64,000 nt of DNA from Mariniflexile maritimum (GCF_009746565.1 NZ_WRPN01000001.1:62001-126000); one strand, 5' to 3'. Counted from the first letter of the stretch, positions 1 through 9,704 are shown. The notes: generated from the sequence alone by a model not told the origin. Translations and numbers: made by a program.

Positions 1-910
1 TGTTTTTATTTTGGCTTATATTTACGGTTTGTATGGCATCGTAAACCATTCCAATCATCAAGTTTACATTGTTTCTGCGCCAATCTTCAATGGTTGCAAT
101 TTTTGTTGGATTGTTTTCTAAATAGGTTTTAGCATCTTGCGGTGTTACTTCCATACCTGAATAGGGATAGAAATAATCGTCAAAGTGAATCCCATCTACA
201 TCATATCTATTGGCAATGTCCTGCACAACCCTTACAATATAATTTCTAACTTCCGGAAGACCCGGATTTAGCATTTTTAGCGATAAGGCCTTGTCCTTGG
301 CATTTAATCGCGCTTGGAACGTCCATGTTGGGTGCAAATTGGCCACGTTATTTGGAGCTAAATCCATGGTTGGGGTTTGCTTCACTCGATACGGATTTAA
401 CCAAGCGTGCAAATCCAAACCACGGGCATGGGCTTCTTTAACGGCAAATTCCAAGGGGTCCCAAAATGGGGTGGGCGCGGTTCCCTGTGTGCCGGTTAAC
501 CAATACGACCAGGGGTCGATTGTAGAGGCGTATAAGGCATCACTCTCTGGTCGAACCTGTAAGAACACGGTATTGTAACCGTTTGCTTTTATATCGTTTA
601 AAATGGCCAATAACTCTGCTTGTTGGGCAGCGGGTGAGGCATGACGGTTTGTAGGCCAGGACAAATTGGATACCGAAGGCAAAAAAACACCTCTTAAATC
701 TACTTTTGGGGTTGGATTTTTAAATGCTGCCCCATGAAAGGCTGTTGTTTTTAAATTGGTAGCATCTGTTCCAGGATTTTCAACCAATGCATTGTTAGAT
801 ACTGCTTTTTCAATCAGGTTAAAGGCAGGTAGGGGCGCCGTAATGCCTTTACCTACTTGCGCGTGTAACGTAATGCAAAAAAGCAGAAAGTATGGGGCAA
901 ACTTTTTCAT
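1..910 (-). CDS. Secreted family 10-type glycosyl hydrolase-like protein (GHL10), 3' end beyond window
   Basis: The minus-strand frame opens at an ATG ending at base 910 and runs off the left edge, giving 303 residues without a stop. It starts with a signal peptide (MKKFAPYFLLFCITLHAQ). A GHL10-type TIM-barrel begins near residue 71 with DLRGVFLPSVSN and includes NGYNTVLFQVRPESDALY, HAWLNPYR and DGIHFDDYFYP, which are hallmarks of the PF02638 family. Members are thought to act on glycans or peptidoglycan, but the substrate here is unknown. A TAnnTTTG element lies 42 bases upstream of the start. The carboxyl part and any further domains are outside the window. Confidence 0.88.
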   Translation of the reverse strand, partial: MKKFAPYFLLFCITLHAQVGKGITAPLPAFNLIEKAVSNNALVENPGTDATNLKTTAFHGAAFKNPTPKVDLRGVFLPSVSNLSWPTNRHASPAAQQAELLAILNDIKANGYNTVFLQVRPESDALYASTIDPWSYWLTGTQGTAPTPFWDPLEFAVKEAHARGLDLHAWLNPYRVKQTPTMDLAPNNVANLHPTWTFQARLNAKDKALSLKMLNPGLPEVRNYIVRVVQDIANRYDVDGIHFDDYFYPYSGMEVTPQDAKTYLENNPTKIATIEDWRRNNVNLMIGMVYDAIQTVNISQNKN

Positions 911-1373
911 GTTAATTTTAAAAATAAATTTTTGCTATCATTTTTCAATTTCCAAATTTACTGCTGAAACTCCCTTGTTTTACGAGGTGTTTATTGATTT
1001 TTAAACCGAAAAATCGATAACAAAGCGTAAATTTATATAATTTACACATACGAAAGGATGGAATGATAAAAAAAGTATAGACTAAAAGCGTATTTTTCGG
1101 ATTAAAGGCATCTTCCATCTACGGATTTACTATTTTTTAGGGGTTTCATGGTTTTTAGTACCATTTCAAAATTACATTTTAAAACAGTACTTTTTTATTT
1201 AAAAATACGATATTTGTGCTGTGAATATGCGCAAGGGATTGAAGCGGCATCCTTTTTTATGTGTGTTACAAACGTTTAATGTAAAACCACAAACACCACA
1301 CATAAAAAAGATATAGCGAAAAGCCCGACCTTGTTTTCAAGGATGCGCCCAAAAAATTAAAAAATAACGGATT
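911..1373. other. Intergenic region, no gene seen
   Basis: This is an A+T-rich stretch between a divergent pair of genes. Apart from the minus-strand TAAATTTG element at 953-960, no convincing reading frame, RNA gene or hairpin terminator was found. A frame crossing 756-1004 on the plus strand is the reverse of the hydrolase gene and has no protein-like character. Confidence 0.5.
953..960 (-). promoter_or_regulatory. -7 promoter element of the GHL10 gene
   Basis: Read on the minus strand the bases are TAAATTTG, a perfect match to the Bacteroidota -7 consensus TAnnTTTG, about 42 bases upstream of the start codon. No convincing -33 TTG is seen at the usual distance. Confidence 0.45.
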
Positions 1374-1556
1374 ATGGCAATGAACAAGAACACAGTGTTA
1401 GCATGGGCAACCTGGATTATGGTATTTGTAGGATTGGGCTTGATAGCCTTAGGCGCTTTTAGGTATTATGAAGTGGCCGGTTATGGCTTTGCGGCCGTGG
1501 GCATAGGTTTCTTATCGGTGGCCTGGGTTTTTAATGCCCTTAAAGGAAGGGTTTAG
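1374..1556 (+). CDS. Small membrane protein, CAL67264-like family
   Basis: This 60-residue protein has two hydrophobic segments (about residues 10-28 and 35-55) joined by a short FRYYEVAGYG link, so it is probably a small inner-membrane hairpin. It resembles a short flavobacterial family found next to ettA. ATG at 1374 or 1380 (MNKN...) would both work, and no ribosome-binding site decides between them. It lies 50 bases upstream of ettA on the same strand and may be co-transcribed. The function is unknown. Confidence 0.72.
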   Translation: MAMNKNTVLAWATWIMVFVGLGLIALGAFRYYEVAGYGFAAVGIGFLSVAWVFNALKGRV

Positions 1557-1606
1557 CGAATTCCTGTAATTCATACCTCGTAACTCGTAAATCAAAAAAA
1601 ATCACT

Positions 1607-3298
1607 ATGTCCGACGATAAAAAAGTAATTTTCTCCATGTCTGGTTTAACCAAGACGTACCAGGGTGCCAATACACCCGTTTTAAAAAATATTTATCTAA
1701 GTTTTTTTTACGGAGCCAAAATTGGCATTTTGGGGCTAAATGGTTCCGGTAAATCCACCTTGCTTAAAATAATTGCTGGAATTGATAAAAACTACCAGGG
1801 CGATGTCACGTTTTTGCAAGACTACACCGTTGGTTATCTGGAGCAGGAACCGCATCTTGATGAAAGTAAGACCGTTATGGAAATTGTAAAGGAAGGTGCT
1901 GCGGAAACCGTTGCCATTCTTGATGAATACAACAAAATAAACGATATGTTTGGTTTGGAAGAAGTGTATTCCAACCCCGATAAAATGGAGAAGTTGATGA
2001 ACCGTCAAGCGGAACTTCAAGATAAAATTGATGCCTCCAACGCCTGGGAGCTAGATACCAAACTGGAAATTGCCATGGATGCCCTAAGAACACCCGATGG
2101 CGATAAAAAAATAAGTGTGCTTTCGGGTGGTGAACGCCGTCGTGTGGCTTTATGCCGATTGCTGCTTCAAGAGCCCGATGTGTTATTGTTGGATGAGCCA
2201 ACCAACCATTTGGATGCCGAATCGGTACATTGGTTAGAGCAACATTTGGCACAATACAAAGGAACGGTAATTGCCGTAACCCACGATAGATACTTTTTAG
2301 ATAACGTGGCGGGTTGGATCTTAGAGTTGGATAGGGGCGAAGGCATTCCGTGGAAAGGAAATTACTCATCGTGGTTGGACCAAAAATCGAAACGATTGGC
2401 GCAGGAAAGCAAAACCGCCTCCAAACGTCAAAAAACCTTGGAACGCGAGCTGGAATGGGTACGCCAAGGCGCCAAAGGTCGCCAAACCAAACAAAAAGCA
2501 CGTTTGCAAAATTACGATAAGTTGTTAAGCCAAGACCAAAAACAGCTGGACGAAAAATTGGAAATATACATTCCCAACGGCCCTCGTTTGGGCACCAATG
2601 TTATTGAAGCTGTTGGTGTTAGCAAAGGCTTTGAAGATAAGTTGCTTTACGAAGATTTAAACTTTAAATTGCCACAAGCAGGTATTGTGGGTGTTATTGG
2701 GCCCAATGGTGCTGGAAAAACAACCATTTTCAGGATGATTATGGGCGAACAAACCCCCGATAAAGGCGAATTTATTGTGGGCGATACGGCAAAAATAGCT
2801 TATGTAGATCAAGCACATTCCAATATTGATCCCGAAAAAACCATTTGGCAAAATTTTAGCGACGAGCAAGAACTTATTTTAATGGGTGGCAGGGAAGTAA
2901 ATTCCAGAGCGTATTTAAGCCGATTTAACTTTTCGGGCGGCGAACAGAACAAAAAAGTAAGAATGCTTTCTGGCGGCGAGCGTAACCGGTTGCATTTGGC
3001 CATGACACTTAAAGAAGAAGGTAACGTATTGCTTTTAGACGAGCCTACCAACGACCTAGATGTAAACACCTTACGTGCCTTGGAAGAAGGTTTGGAAAAC
3101 TTTGCAGGGTGCGCGGTTGTGATATCGCACGATAGATGGTTTTTAGATAGAATCTGTACACATATTTTGGCCTTTGAAGGCGATTCGCAAGTATATTTCT
3201 TTGAAGGTAGCTTTAGCGAATATGAAGAAAATAAAAAGAAACGTTTGGGTGGCGATTTAACCCCAAAACGCATTAAGTATAAAAAATTGGTTCGCTAA
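1607..3298 (+). CDS. ettA: Energy-dependent translational throttle protein EttA (ABC-F)
   Basis: This 563-residue soluble ABC-F ATPase has two ATP-binding cassettes. The first Walker A is GLNGSGKST (residues 43-51), followed by signature LSGGERRRVALCR and Walker B LLLDEPTNHLD. The second domain has GPNGAGKTT, LSGGERNRLHLAM and LLLDEPTNDLD. A charged arm-like linker (KSKRLAQESKTASKRQKTLERELEW) lies between them. EttA binds the ribosomal E site and gates the first elongation step according to the ADP/ATP ratio. The length is close to the family norm (about 555), and a good hairpin terminator follows the stop codon. Confidence 0.95.
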   Translation: MSDDKKVIFSMSGLTKTYQGANTPVLKNIYLSFFYGAKIGILGLNGSGKSTLLKIIAGIDKNYQGDVTFLQDYTVGYLEQEPHLDESKTVMEIVKEGAAETVAILDEYNKINDMFGLEEVYSNPDKMEKLMNRQAELQDKIDASNAWELDTKLEIAMDALRTPDGDKKISVLSGGERRRVALCRLLLQEPDVLLLDEPTNHLDAESVHWLEQHLAQYKGTVIAVTHDRYFLDNVAGWILELDRGEGIPWKGNYSSWLDQKSKRLAQESKTASKRQKTLERELEWVRQGAKGRQTKQKARLQNYDKLLSQDQKQLDEKLEIYIPNGPRLGTNVIEAVGVSKGFEDKLLYEDLNFKLPQAGIVGVIGPNGAGKTTIFRMIMGEQTPDKGEFIVGDTAKIAYVDQAHSNIDPEKTIWQNFSDEQELILMGGREVNSRAYLSRFNFSGGEQNKKVRMLSGGERNRLHLAMTLKEEGNVLLLDEPTNDLDVNTLRALEEGLENFAGCAVVISHDRWFLDRICTHILAFEGDSQVYFFEGSFSEYEENKKKRLGGDLTPKRIKYKKLVR

Positions 3299-3324
3299 GG
3301 TTCCGTGAAAGGTTAAAGAAAAAA

Positions 3325-3350
3325 TCCTGCTTATTTGCAGGACTTTTTTA
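3325..3350 (+). terminator. Rho-independent terminator after ettA
   Basis: The inverted repeat TCCTGC-TTATTT-GCAGGA is followed by CTTTTTT. It lies 26 bases after the ettA stop codon. The next gene is convergent, so it may also limit transcription from that side. Confidence 0.75.
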
Positions 3351-3358
3351 TGTTTAAA

Positions 3359-3604
3359 TTATTGGTCGCCGTACATGTGGCCTTCGGTGAAATCTTTATA
3401 AGTATCCACCTGTTTGGCCATGTCTTCGCTTATTTTATCCAAGCGTTCGTTTTCCTTTTTCAGTTTATATGATTTTATAACGCCCAAAATAAGGAGTATC
3501 GAAAAAAACACCACTACAATTATTAGTACGGTTACAATCGTTTTCTGGCTTATAAGAAAAAACGATAATAGCTGATTTAAGGAGATAGGTAGTAAAGGCA
3601 TCAT
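3359..3604 (-). CDS. Small single-pass membrane protein with charged tail
   Basis: This is an 81-residue frame convergent with ettA. One strong transmembrane segment (TIVTVLIIVVVFFSILLILGVI, about residues 21-42, shown in part) is followed by a lysine/glutamate-rich, coiled-coil-prone tail (KKENERLDKISEDMAKQVD). I recognise no family. The coding pattern and the ettA terminator just outside its stop support a real gene. The first ATG pair at 3604/3601 is used, and an internal TTG start cannot be excluded. Confidence 0.55.
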   Translation of the reverse strand: MMPLLPISLNQLLSFFLISQKTIVTVLIIVVVFFSILLILGVIKSYKLKKENERLDKISEDMAKQVDTYKDFTEGHMYGDQ

Positions 3605-3845
3605 GAATGCAAAATTTGTTTAATAGCAATTCAAATATACTATATTTTATTTAGTAAGCAATTATAAATGAAAATATTAAACAGTGTTTTGTAAGATAAT
3701 TGCACAGAAAATTACTTTTTATAAACTTACTGCCTGAATGTATTTATTGAACAATTTAGTTGATAAGTTACAGGTGCCTAAGTGCATTTTAATAATAATT
3801 TTTACGACATTGCCTTACCAGTTTGAAAGCCTTTAAATAACCATT

Positions 3846-4430
3846 ATGGACTTAACATATTTAAAAAACATAAAAACCGAACTTCTTTCCAATTACTATT
3901 ACATCCTAAAAAAAGTAACCTTCGATTATAAACTCCGAAACGGTAAATGGGTAACCCAAATACGTGAATGTTATGATAGGGGCGATGGGGCCGGTATTTT
4001 GCTTTATAACAAACAAAAAGGCACCGTTGTTTTAACCCGTCAGTTTAGAATGCCTACCTTTTTAAATGATAACAAAAGCGGTTTTTTGGTTGAAATCTGC
4101 GCAGGCATGTTGGATAAGGACAACCCAGAAGCCTGCATTATTAGAGAAACGGAAGAAGAAGTTGGTTATAGGCTGAAAACCGTAAAAAAAGTATTTGAAG
4201 CTTATGCATCGCCTGGGGTACTAACAGAAAAGATGCATTTTTTTATTGGCGAATATACCGATGCCATGAAAGTGCATGAAGGCGGCGGTTTGGAAAGTGA
4301 GCATGAAGACATTGAGGTTTTGGAATTGCCTTTTACAGAAGCGGTTTCGATGCTTAATAACGGGCAAATACACGATGCGCGAACCATTATTTTATTGCAA
4401 TATGCCCAAATACATAAGTTGTTGGGTTGA
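3846..4430 (+). CDS. nudK: NUDIX hydrolase, GDP-mannose pyrophosphatase NudK-like
   Basis: This 194-residue NUDIX enzyme follows the E. coli NudK layout closely. It has RECYDRGDGAGILLYN near residue 40, then TVVLTRQFRMPTF, and the NUDIX box CAGMLDKDNPEACIIRETEE continuing EVGYRL around residues 90-115. Downstream are SPGVLTEKMHFF and EDIEVLELPF. NudK hydrolyses GDP-mannose and related nucleotide sugars to GMP and sugar phosphate, needing divalent metal bound by the box glutamates, all of which are present. It is a single cytosolic enzyme gene, convergent with the arginase-fold gene. Confidence 0.88.
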   Translation: MDLTYLKNIKTELLSNYYYILKKVTFDYKLRNGKWVTQIRECYDRGDGAGILLYNKQKGTVVLTRQFRMPTFLNDNKSGFLVEICAGMLDKDNPEACIIRETEEEVGYRLKTVKKVFEAYASPGVLTEKMHFFIGEYTDAMKVHEGGGLESEHEDIEVLELPFTEAVSMLNNGQIHDARTIILLQYAQIHKLLG

Positions 4431-4442
4431 GCACACAGCCTT

Positions 4443-5462
4443 TTATGAGTTGTGCACTTTTATAAAATCGGTTATTAAATAAGTAATAAGCTTTCCTATT
4501 TGTTCTTCGTTTTCTTTGGTTGGTGCGGCTTCACAAATGTGCAAATAGTGAACGGTATCCTGTTTTGAAAAAAAGTTAACGAAACTGCGAGCTTTATTAA
4601 CGCTAAACCCGCTGGGGGTCATGGCGCTACTGGGTATGTTTTCAATGGCATCGCAATCAACCTCAACACCAAAAGGGGTACCGTTCATGTGTTTTAGGGC
4701 GCGCTGTAATTCTTGTTTAAATTTTAGTTCTTTGCCCACTTCCAAATCTTCAAACAAGGTGTACTTAACTAATTTGAATTTTTTCAGCGATTTAAACAAT
4801 TTATCCGACGTATAGTTTTTGTGCACCCCAAAAACAAAATAATTTTTCAAGAATCCTTCCGCGTATGCGTAACTAAAACCGTTGCCATTATGCCGTCCTT
4901 CTTCAGGATAAAAATCTGGTTGGGCATCAAAATTAATAACATTTATGGGTTTTTTTAAGGCTAAACTGGTGCCTTTAATGCAACCGTAGGCGTTATTATG
5001 GCCACCTCCAATTACAATGGGTATTTTTCCCGCCGAAACAATTTGTTCAACTATGTAAGTAACGTGTTTGTCAATTTTGCCAACAATTTTTCGGGCTTTT
5101 TTGATGCTTTTTGGTTCGTTTTTGTCTAATTCTGAAACCATCTGCATTTCTTCGCTAAAATCCAGATGGCCTAAAACCAACACCTTGTTTGCCCTTGTAA
5201 ATTCGTTATTCTGTATGTTCAATAGTACCTTCAGCGTAGCTTCCCATGCCTTTGAGGTGCCTTGTGTTCCGTAGTTGGCATACACGCCCACATCTTCAGG
5301 CAAGCCAATTATAACGTGCGTAACATCCAAATTAATAAGTTGGTCGTATATATGTGAAATGCTGGTTAATATTTTAATATGTTCACCAAATTTGGATTCG
5401 CCTGGGCGTTTGTTTAATAGTGCATTTAGCGTAGTGTTGTTAAATAAAACCAGTTTATCCAT
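4443..5462 (-). CDS. Arginase-fold protein, formimidoylglutamase-like, with altered metal ligand
   Basis: This 339-residue ureohydrolase-fold protein shows the flavobacterial formimidoylglutamase pattern: VIIGLPEDVGVYANYGTQGT, VIGGGHNNAYGCIKG, GRHNGNGFSYA, EVDCDAIEN with SSAMTPSG, and YLHICEAAP. Arginase-family enzymes hold a dinuclear Mn centre through GG-H, D-A-H-x-D and D-x-D. Here the first His and the DxD aspartates are present, but the middle motif reads NFDAQPDF, with Gln in place of the expected His. The function may be hydrolysis of N-formimidoyl-glutamate in histidine degradation, or a changed activity. No other hut gene is nearby. Confidence 0.78.
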   Translation of the reverse strand: MDKLVLFNNTTLNALLNKRPGESKFGEHIKILTSISHIYDQLINLDVTHVIIGLPEDVGVYANYGTQGTSKAWEATLKVLLNIQNNEFTRANKVLVLGHLDFSEEMQMVSELDKNEPKSIKKARKIVGKIDKHVTYIVEQIVSAGKIPIVIGGGHNNAYGCIKGTSLALKKPINVINFDAQPDFYPEEGRHNGNGFSYAYAEGFLKNYFVFGVHKNYTSDKLFKSLKKFKLVKYTLFEDLEVGKELKFKQELQRALKHMNGTPFGVEVDCDAIENIPSSAMTPSGFSVNKARSFVNFFSKQDTVHYLHICEAAPTKENEEQIGKLITYLITDFIKVHNS

Positions 5463-5578
5463 AAAGAGTACATAAATTTTGAATATTAAAAATACATCAT
5501 TATTTATTTATGGCATTAAAAATAATAAAGTATTACACAAAACATTAAACATTTAAAAAAGATTAAAAACAAGTAACT

Positions 5579-6463
5579 ATGGAAAACAACAAAAACAGTA
5601 TGGGCCTAAAAGTGGCATTGGGAATTGCATTGGTTCTATTTTTAGGCACTGCATTTTACACCATGAATTTGTACAAAAGCAGTGAAAAAGTGCAAAACGA
5701 CCTAACAGAACAAAAACAATTGGTAATGAACGATTTGAACGCGATGGCAAAACAATACGATATTGCCATAAGCGAAAATGACGTTGCCAATAAGGATTTA
5801 ATCGAGGCCAGAGCCCGTATTCAGGACTTGATAGATTCATTAAAAATTTCTGAAACCAATGTAAAAAGCTTATGGAGCTACAAGCAAAAATTTATTTCGC
5901 TACAAAAAGAAATGGATGTTTTGCTAGCTGAAAATGATAAGCTGAAAGTAGAGAACTCATACTTGGCAACCTCGTTGGACAGTACACGGGTACGTTTGGA
6001 AGAGCGCACCATTTTTACCGATTCGTTATTAATACAAAACAATGCACTGGCCGAAGTGGTTTCAAATGCTGCGGTACTGGGTGCTGTAAACATGAAAGGT
6101 TTTGGGGTTATTGAAAGAACCTCGGGTAAATTTATTCCAACAGAAAGGGCAGGACGTACCGATAAAATTCGGGTTTGCTTTACGGTTCCTAAAAATAAAT
6201 TGGTTAAATCGGGCGACCAAGAATTATATGTACAGGTTATAGACCCAAAAAACAATACCCTAGGCATGAACGAACAGGTTCGATTTGGCGATAAAACCTT
6301 AAATTATAGCATTGTAAGTAAGTTTAATTATGAAAATGCAAGTTTGGATATTTGTGAGTTTGTTAGCCATAAAGGAAAAGCCGATTTTCAAAAAGGACGT
6401 TATATTGTAAACGTTTTTAACGCCAAAGATTTGGTTGCTACCTCCGAGTTCACTTTAAAGTAA
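5579..6463 (+). CDS. Membrane-anchored coiled-coil protein, unknown function
   Basis: This 294-residue protein has an N-terminal membrane anchor (VALGIALVLFLGTAFYTM, about residues 12-29). A long predicted coiled coil follows from about 31 to 165 (DLTEQKQLVMNDLNAMAKQY, LQKEMDVLLAENDKLKVENS). The carboxyl 120 residues look like a compact beta domain (RTDKIRVCFTVPKNKLVKSG, ELYVQVIDPKNNTLG). The layout suggests a periplasmic protein held in the inner membrane. I recognise no named family. It is a single-gene unit, divergent from the arginase-fold gene and followed by a strong terminator. Confidence 0.75.
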   Translation: MENNKNSMGLKVALGIALVLFLGTAFYTMNLYKSSEKVQNDLTEQKQLVMNDLNAMAKQYDIAISENDVANKDLIEARARIQDLIDSLKISETNVKSLWSYKQKFISLQKEMDVLLAENDKLKVENSYLATSLDSTRVRLEERTIFTDSLLIQNNALAEVVSNAAVLGAVNMKGFGVIERTSGKFIPTERAGRTDKIRVCFTVPKNKLVKSGDQELYVQVIDPKNNTLGMNEQVRFGDKTLNYSIVSKFNYENASLDICEFVSHKGKADFQKGRYIVNVFNAKDLVATSEFTLK

Positions 6464-6483
6464 ACTATATAACACTTATTGCT

Positions 6484-6516
6484 AGGCCTCAGGTTGTTAC
6501 CTGGGGCTTTTTTTTT
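6484..6516 (+). terminator. Rho-independent terminator
   Basis: A 9-bp stem GCCTCAGGT-TGTT-ACCTGGGGC (one wobble pair) is followed by nine T. It lies 22 bases after the stop codon of the coiled-coil protein. Confidence 0.85.
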
Positions 6517-6692
6517 GCTGTATTTAAGGTTTTTAGTGGCTTTTTTTTTGTGCTTCGGGTAAATTGCTTGGTATTTCTGGACTTATTGCTGCTTTTTATT
6601 GCAACTAAACAAATTTATCTGCAAATGATGGATAATTTAATTGCCAAAAGTGAAGAAGCCGTAGTTTTGGTTGCTAAACCAGTTGTTATTTT

Positions 6693-7277
6693 ATGACCGA
6701 AACCGAGTACCACGCCCATTTTTTGAACGGTATAAGCACGATTCCAGAAGATGCCTTTTCAGAGATTTTAAAAATCGCGAAATTAAAGGATTATAAAGCC
6801 AACACCCAAATAGTAAAATTAAATGAAACGCCCTCAAAGGTGTATATGTTGGTTTCTGGTATTGTTAGATGCTATTTGAGCACCGAATCGGGCAAAGAGT
6901 TTAATAAAAATTTTTTTCTGCCAATTAGTTTTTTCGGTTCCTTAACGGCCTTGTTAAAAAAACAACCGTCTTTATTTGTTTTTGAAGCGCTTTCTGACTG
7001 TCGGGTGTATGAAGTTCATTATGACAAGCTTATGCTTTTAAGCAAGAAACATAAATCGGTCAATATGCTGTACTCCAAGGTTTTAGAATCTGTATATGTA
7101 GCTTATGAAAAACGCCTCATAGAGCTAATTTCCTTAGATGCCACCGAACGTTATTTGGAAATGCGAAAACAAATAGCACAAATTGACGACCTTATTCCGC
7201 AGTACCATATAGCTTCCTATTTAGGGATTACTCCGGTACAATTAAGTAGGATTAGAAAAAAAATAGATGGGTGTTAA
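6693..7277 (+). CDS. Crp/Fnr-family transcriptional regulator
   Basis: This 194-residue regulator has an N-terminal cyclic-nucleotide-binding-type beta-roll (about 20-130: SKVYMLVSGIVRCYLSTESG, FFGSLTALLKKQPS). The C-terminal winged-helix region is short (QYHIASYLGITPVQLSRIRK, 170-190). The cAMP-binding RTA-type residues are not evident, as in most Bacteroidota members, so the effector is unknown. A 23-codon upstream frame (6625-6696) overlaps its start in an ATGA arrangement. It is convergent with fumC, with a shared terminator between them. Confidence 0.85.
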   Translation: MTETEYHAHFLNGISTIPEDAFSEILKIAKLKDYKANTQIVKLNETPSKVYMLVSGIVRCYLSTESGKEFNKNFFLPISFFGSLTALLKKQPSLFVFEALSDCRVYEVHYDKLMLLSKKHKSVNMLYSKVLESVYVAYEKRLIELISLDATERYLEMRKQIAQIDDLIPQYHIASYLGITPVQLSRIRKKIDGC

Positions 7278-7371
7278 CAAATGTTAATATCAAAAAAAAA
7301 CATAAATTATATATTTGACCGATTTCCTGTAAATCTTAACTAAACTAAGAAGGATTGATAGCTAACTAACC

Positions 7372-7409
7372 AAAAAAAAAACAGGTAAATATTTTTACCT
7401 GTTTTTTTA
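7372..7409. terminator. Bidirectional terminator between crp-type gene and fumC
   Basis: A perfect stem ACAGGTAAA-TATT-TTTACCTGT is flanked by A8 on the left and T7 on the right, so it can terminate both converging transcripts. Confidence 0.88.
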
Positions 7410-7429
7410 TTTATGGTTTTTTGTTAGAT

Positions 7430-8827
7430 TTATTTTAAACTACCAACCATATCCTCGGGTTTTACCCAAGCATCATAATCTTCCGCAGTTACATAGCCTA
7501 AATTTACGGCCTCTTCTTTCAGGGTAGTGCCGTTTCTATGTGCGGTATTAGCAATTTCGGCAGACTTATAATATCCTATTTTAGTGTTTAGGGCCGTTAC
7601 CAACATTAAGGAGTTGTTCAATAATTTTTTAATAACCTCATGGTTGGGTTCTATGCCAACGGCACAATGTTCATCAAAACTAGCGCAGGCATCGCCTATA
7701 AGTTGCGCAGATTGCAAAATGTTGGCGGCCATAACGGGTTTAAATACATTGAGTTCATAATGGCCTTGCAAACCGCCCACCGAAATGGCAACATCGTTTC
7801 CAATAACCTGGGCACAAACCATGGTTAACGCCTCACATTGGGTTGGATTTACTTTTCCGGGCATGATGGAACTACCGGGTTCGTTGGCAGGAATGATAAT
7901 TTCACCAATGCCGCTTCGTGGGCCCGATGCCATCATTCTAACGTCGTTGGCTATTTTATTTAAAGAAACCGCCAGTTGTTTTAAAGCACCGTGTGTTTCA
8001 ACCAGGGCATCATGTGCTGCCAAGGCTTCAAATTTGTTGGGTGCCGACACAAAAGGAAGTCCTGTAAATTCGGCAATATATTCCGCTACCCGTTTGCTAT
8101 AGCCTTTGGGAGTGTTTAAACCGGTACCTACGGCGGTTCCGCCCAATGCCAACTCGCTTAAGTGGGGCAAGGTGTTGTTTAACGCTTTTAATCCATAATC
8201 CAATTGCGCCACATAACCAGACAGCTCCTGTCCGAGCGTTAGTGGTGTGGCATCCATTAAGTGTGTGCGTCCAATTTTAACAACCGATTTGAAGGCTTCC
8301 GATTTTTTCTTCAAGGTATCGCGTAATTGCTTGACCCCTGGAATGGTTGTTTCTACAATTTTCTTATATACCGCTATATGCATGCCGGTAGGAAAGGTAT
8401 CGTTGGACGATTGCGATTTGTTAACATCATCATTGGCCTTAATTACTTCTTCACCTTCGCCCACTTTTTTGCCCGCAAGCTGTTGCGCTCGGTTGGCTAT
8501 AACCTCATTGGCATTCATGTTACTTTGCGTGCCAGAGCCCGTTTGCCAAATAACCAACGGAAACTGGTCGTCGTGTTTGCCCGCTAAAATTTCGTCGCAA
8601 ACGGCAGCTATTAAATCGCGTTTTTCAATAGGTAAAACGCCCAATTCGCAATTGGTATAAGCGGCCGCCTTTTTTAAATAGGCAAAACCATAGATAATTT
8701 CCAAAGGCATAGAGGCTGAAGGCCCTATTTTAAAATTGTTTCTTGAGCGTTCTGTTTGTGCGCCCCAAAGTTTATCGGCAGGTACCTTAACCTCGCCCAT
8801 TGTGTCCTTTTCTATTCTAAATTCCAT
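7430..8827 (-). CDS. fumC: Class II fumarate hydratase
   Basis: This 465-residue cytosolic fumarase of the TCA cycle interconverts fumarate and malate. The family signature [15 protein letters not shown] is intact (about 317-331). [36 protein letters not shown] and [10 protein letters not shown] are also present. Length and ends match class II, iron-independent fumarases. It is transcribed towards the shared terminator as a single gene. Confidence 0.97.
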   Translation of the reverse strand: MEFRIEKDTMGEVKVPADKLWGAQTERSRNNFKIGPSASMPLEIIYGFAYLKKAAAYTNCELGVLPIEKRDLIAAVCDEILAGKHDDQFPLVIWQTGSGTQSNMNANEVIANRAQQLAGKKVGEGEEVIKANDDVNKSQSSNDTFPTGMHIAVYKKIVETTIPGVKQLRDTLKKKSEAFKSVVKIGRTHLMDATPLTLGQELSGYVAQLDYGLKALNNTLPHLSELALGGTAVGTGLNTPKGYSKRVAEYIAEFTGLPFVSAPNKFEALAAHDALVETHGALKQLAVSLNKIANDVRMMASGPRSGIGEIIIPANEPGSSIMPGKVNPTQCEALTMVCAQVIGNDVAISVGGLQGHYELNVFKPVMAANILQSAQLIGDACASFDEHCAVGIEPNHEVIKKLLNNSLMLVTALNTKIGYYKSAEIANTAHRNGTTLKEEAVNLGYVTAEDYDAWVKPEDMVGSLK

Positions 8828-9068
8828 ATATTCTTATTGTTTTTATTGTTTATTGTGGCTTGTACTGCATGTACTTTTTGTTATAATCTTGAGATTTTAT
8901 TGGCCTATTTTTTAAAGTTACAAAGTTAGTTGTTTTGATATGTTTATTATTATGATATATGTTAGTTTTTATAAGTTTTTTAACAGCTATATGTTTTAAT
9001 AACCTCCAAAAAATGGTTAACTTAGCACTTATTGAAAATCAATTATTTAACACTTTAATTACATCACT

Positions 9069-9704
9069 ATGGCAACAATTAGATTAGGGGACACGGCACC
9101 AAATTTTACGGCAATGTCCACCGAAGGAATTATTAATTTTCACGAATGGTTAGGAGATAGTTGGGGGATATTGTTTTCGCATCCAGCGGATTACACCCCA
9201 GTATGTACCACAGAATTGGGAACGGTAGCAAAATATAAACCTGAATTTGATAAAAGGAACGTAAAGGTTGTTGCGTTAAGTGTAGATGGGGTTGATTCGC
9301 ACCACGGATGGGTTAAGGATATTAATGAAACACAGCATACAACGGTTAATTTCCCGATAATTGCCGATGAAGATAAAAAGGTTTCCGAACTTTATGATAT
9401 GATTCATCCAAACGCCAGCGATAAATTTACCGTTCGCTCTGTTTTTGTAATTGGTGATGATAAAAAAGTAAAGCTAATAATTACCTATCCCGCTTCAACA
9501 GGCAGGAATTTTGATGAACTATTGCGGGTTATCGATTCTTTACAGCTTACGGCCTACCACAAGGTAGCAACTCCCGCAAACTGGAAAAACGGTGACGATG
9601 TTGTGATCGCTCCTGCGGTTACCAACGAGCAAATCCCATCGTTATTCCCAAAAGGGCATAAAGAAATAAAACCCTATTTACGAATGACGCCACAACCTAA
9701 TTAA
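9069..9704 (+). CDS. Peroxiredoxin, 1-Cys (Prx6) type
   Basis: This 211-residue thiol peroxidase has the active-site motif HPADYTPVCTTELG around residue 37-50 (Pro, Thr and peroxidatic Cys present). The long C-terminal domain of the Prx6 group follows (PANWKNGDDVVIAPAVTNEQ, SLFPKGHKE, YLRMTPQP). A second conserved resolving cysteine is absent, as expected for 1-Cys enzymes. It detoxifies hydroperoxides in the cytosol, with an external reductant. The start ATG is clear after a 240-base intergenic gap. Confidence 0.93.
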   Translation: MATIRLGDTAPNFTAMSTEGIINFHEWLGDSWGILFSHPADYTPVCTTELGTVAKYKPEFDKRNVKVVALSVDGVDSHHGWVKDINETQHTTVNFPIIADEDKKVSELYDMIHPNASDKFTVRSVFVIGDDKKVKLIITYPASTGRNFDELLRVIDSLQLTAYHKVATPANWKNGDDVVIAPAVTNEQIPSLFPKGHKEIKPYLRMTPQPN

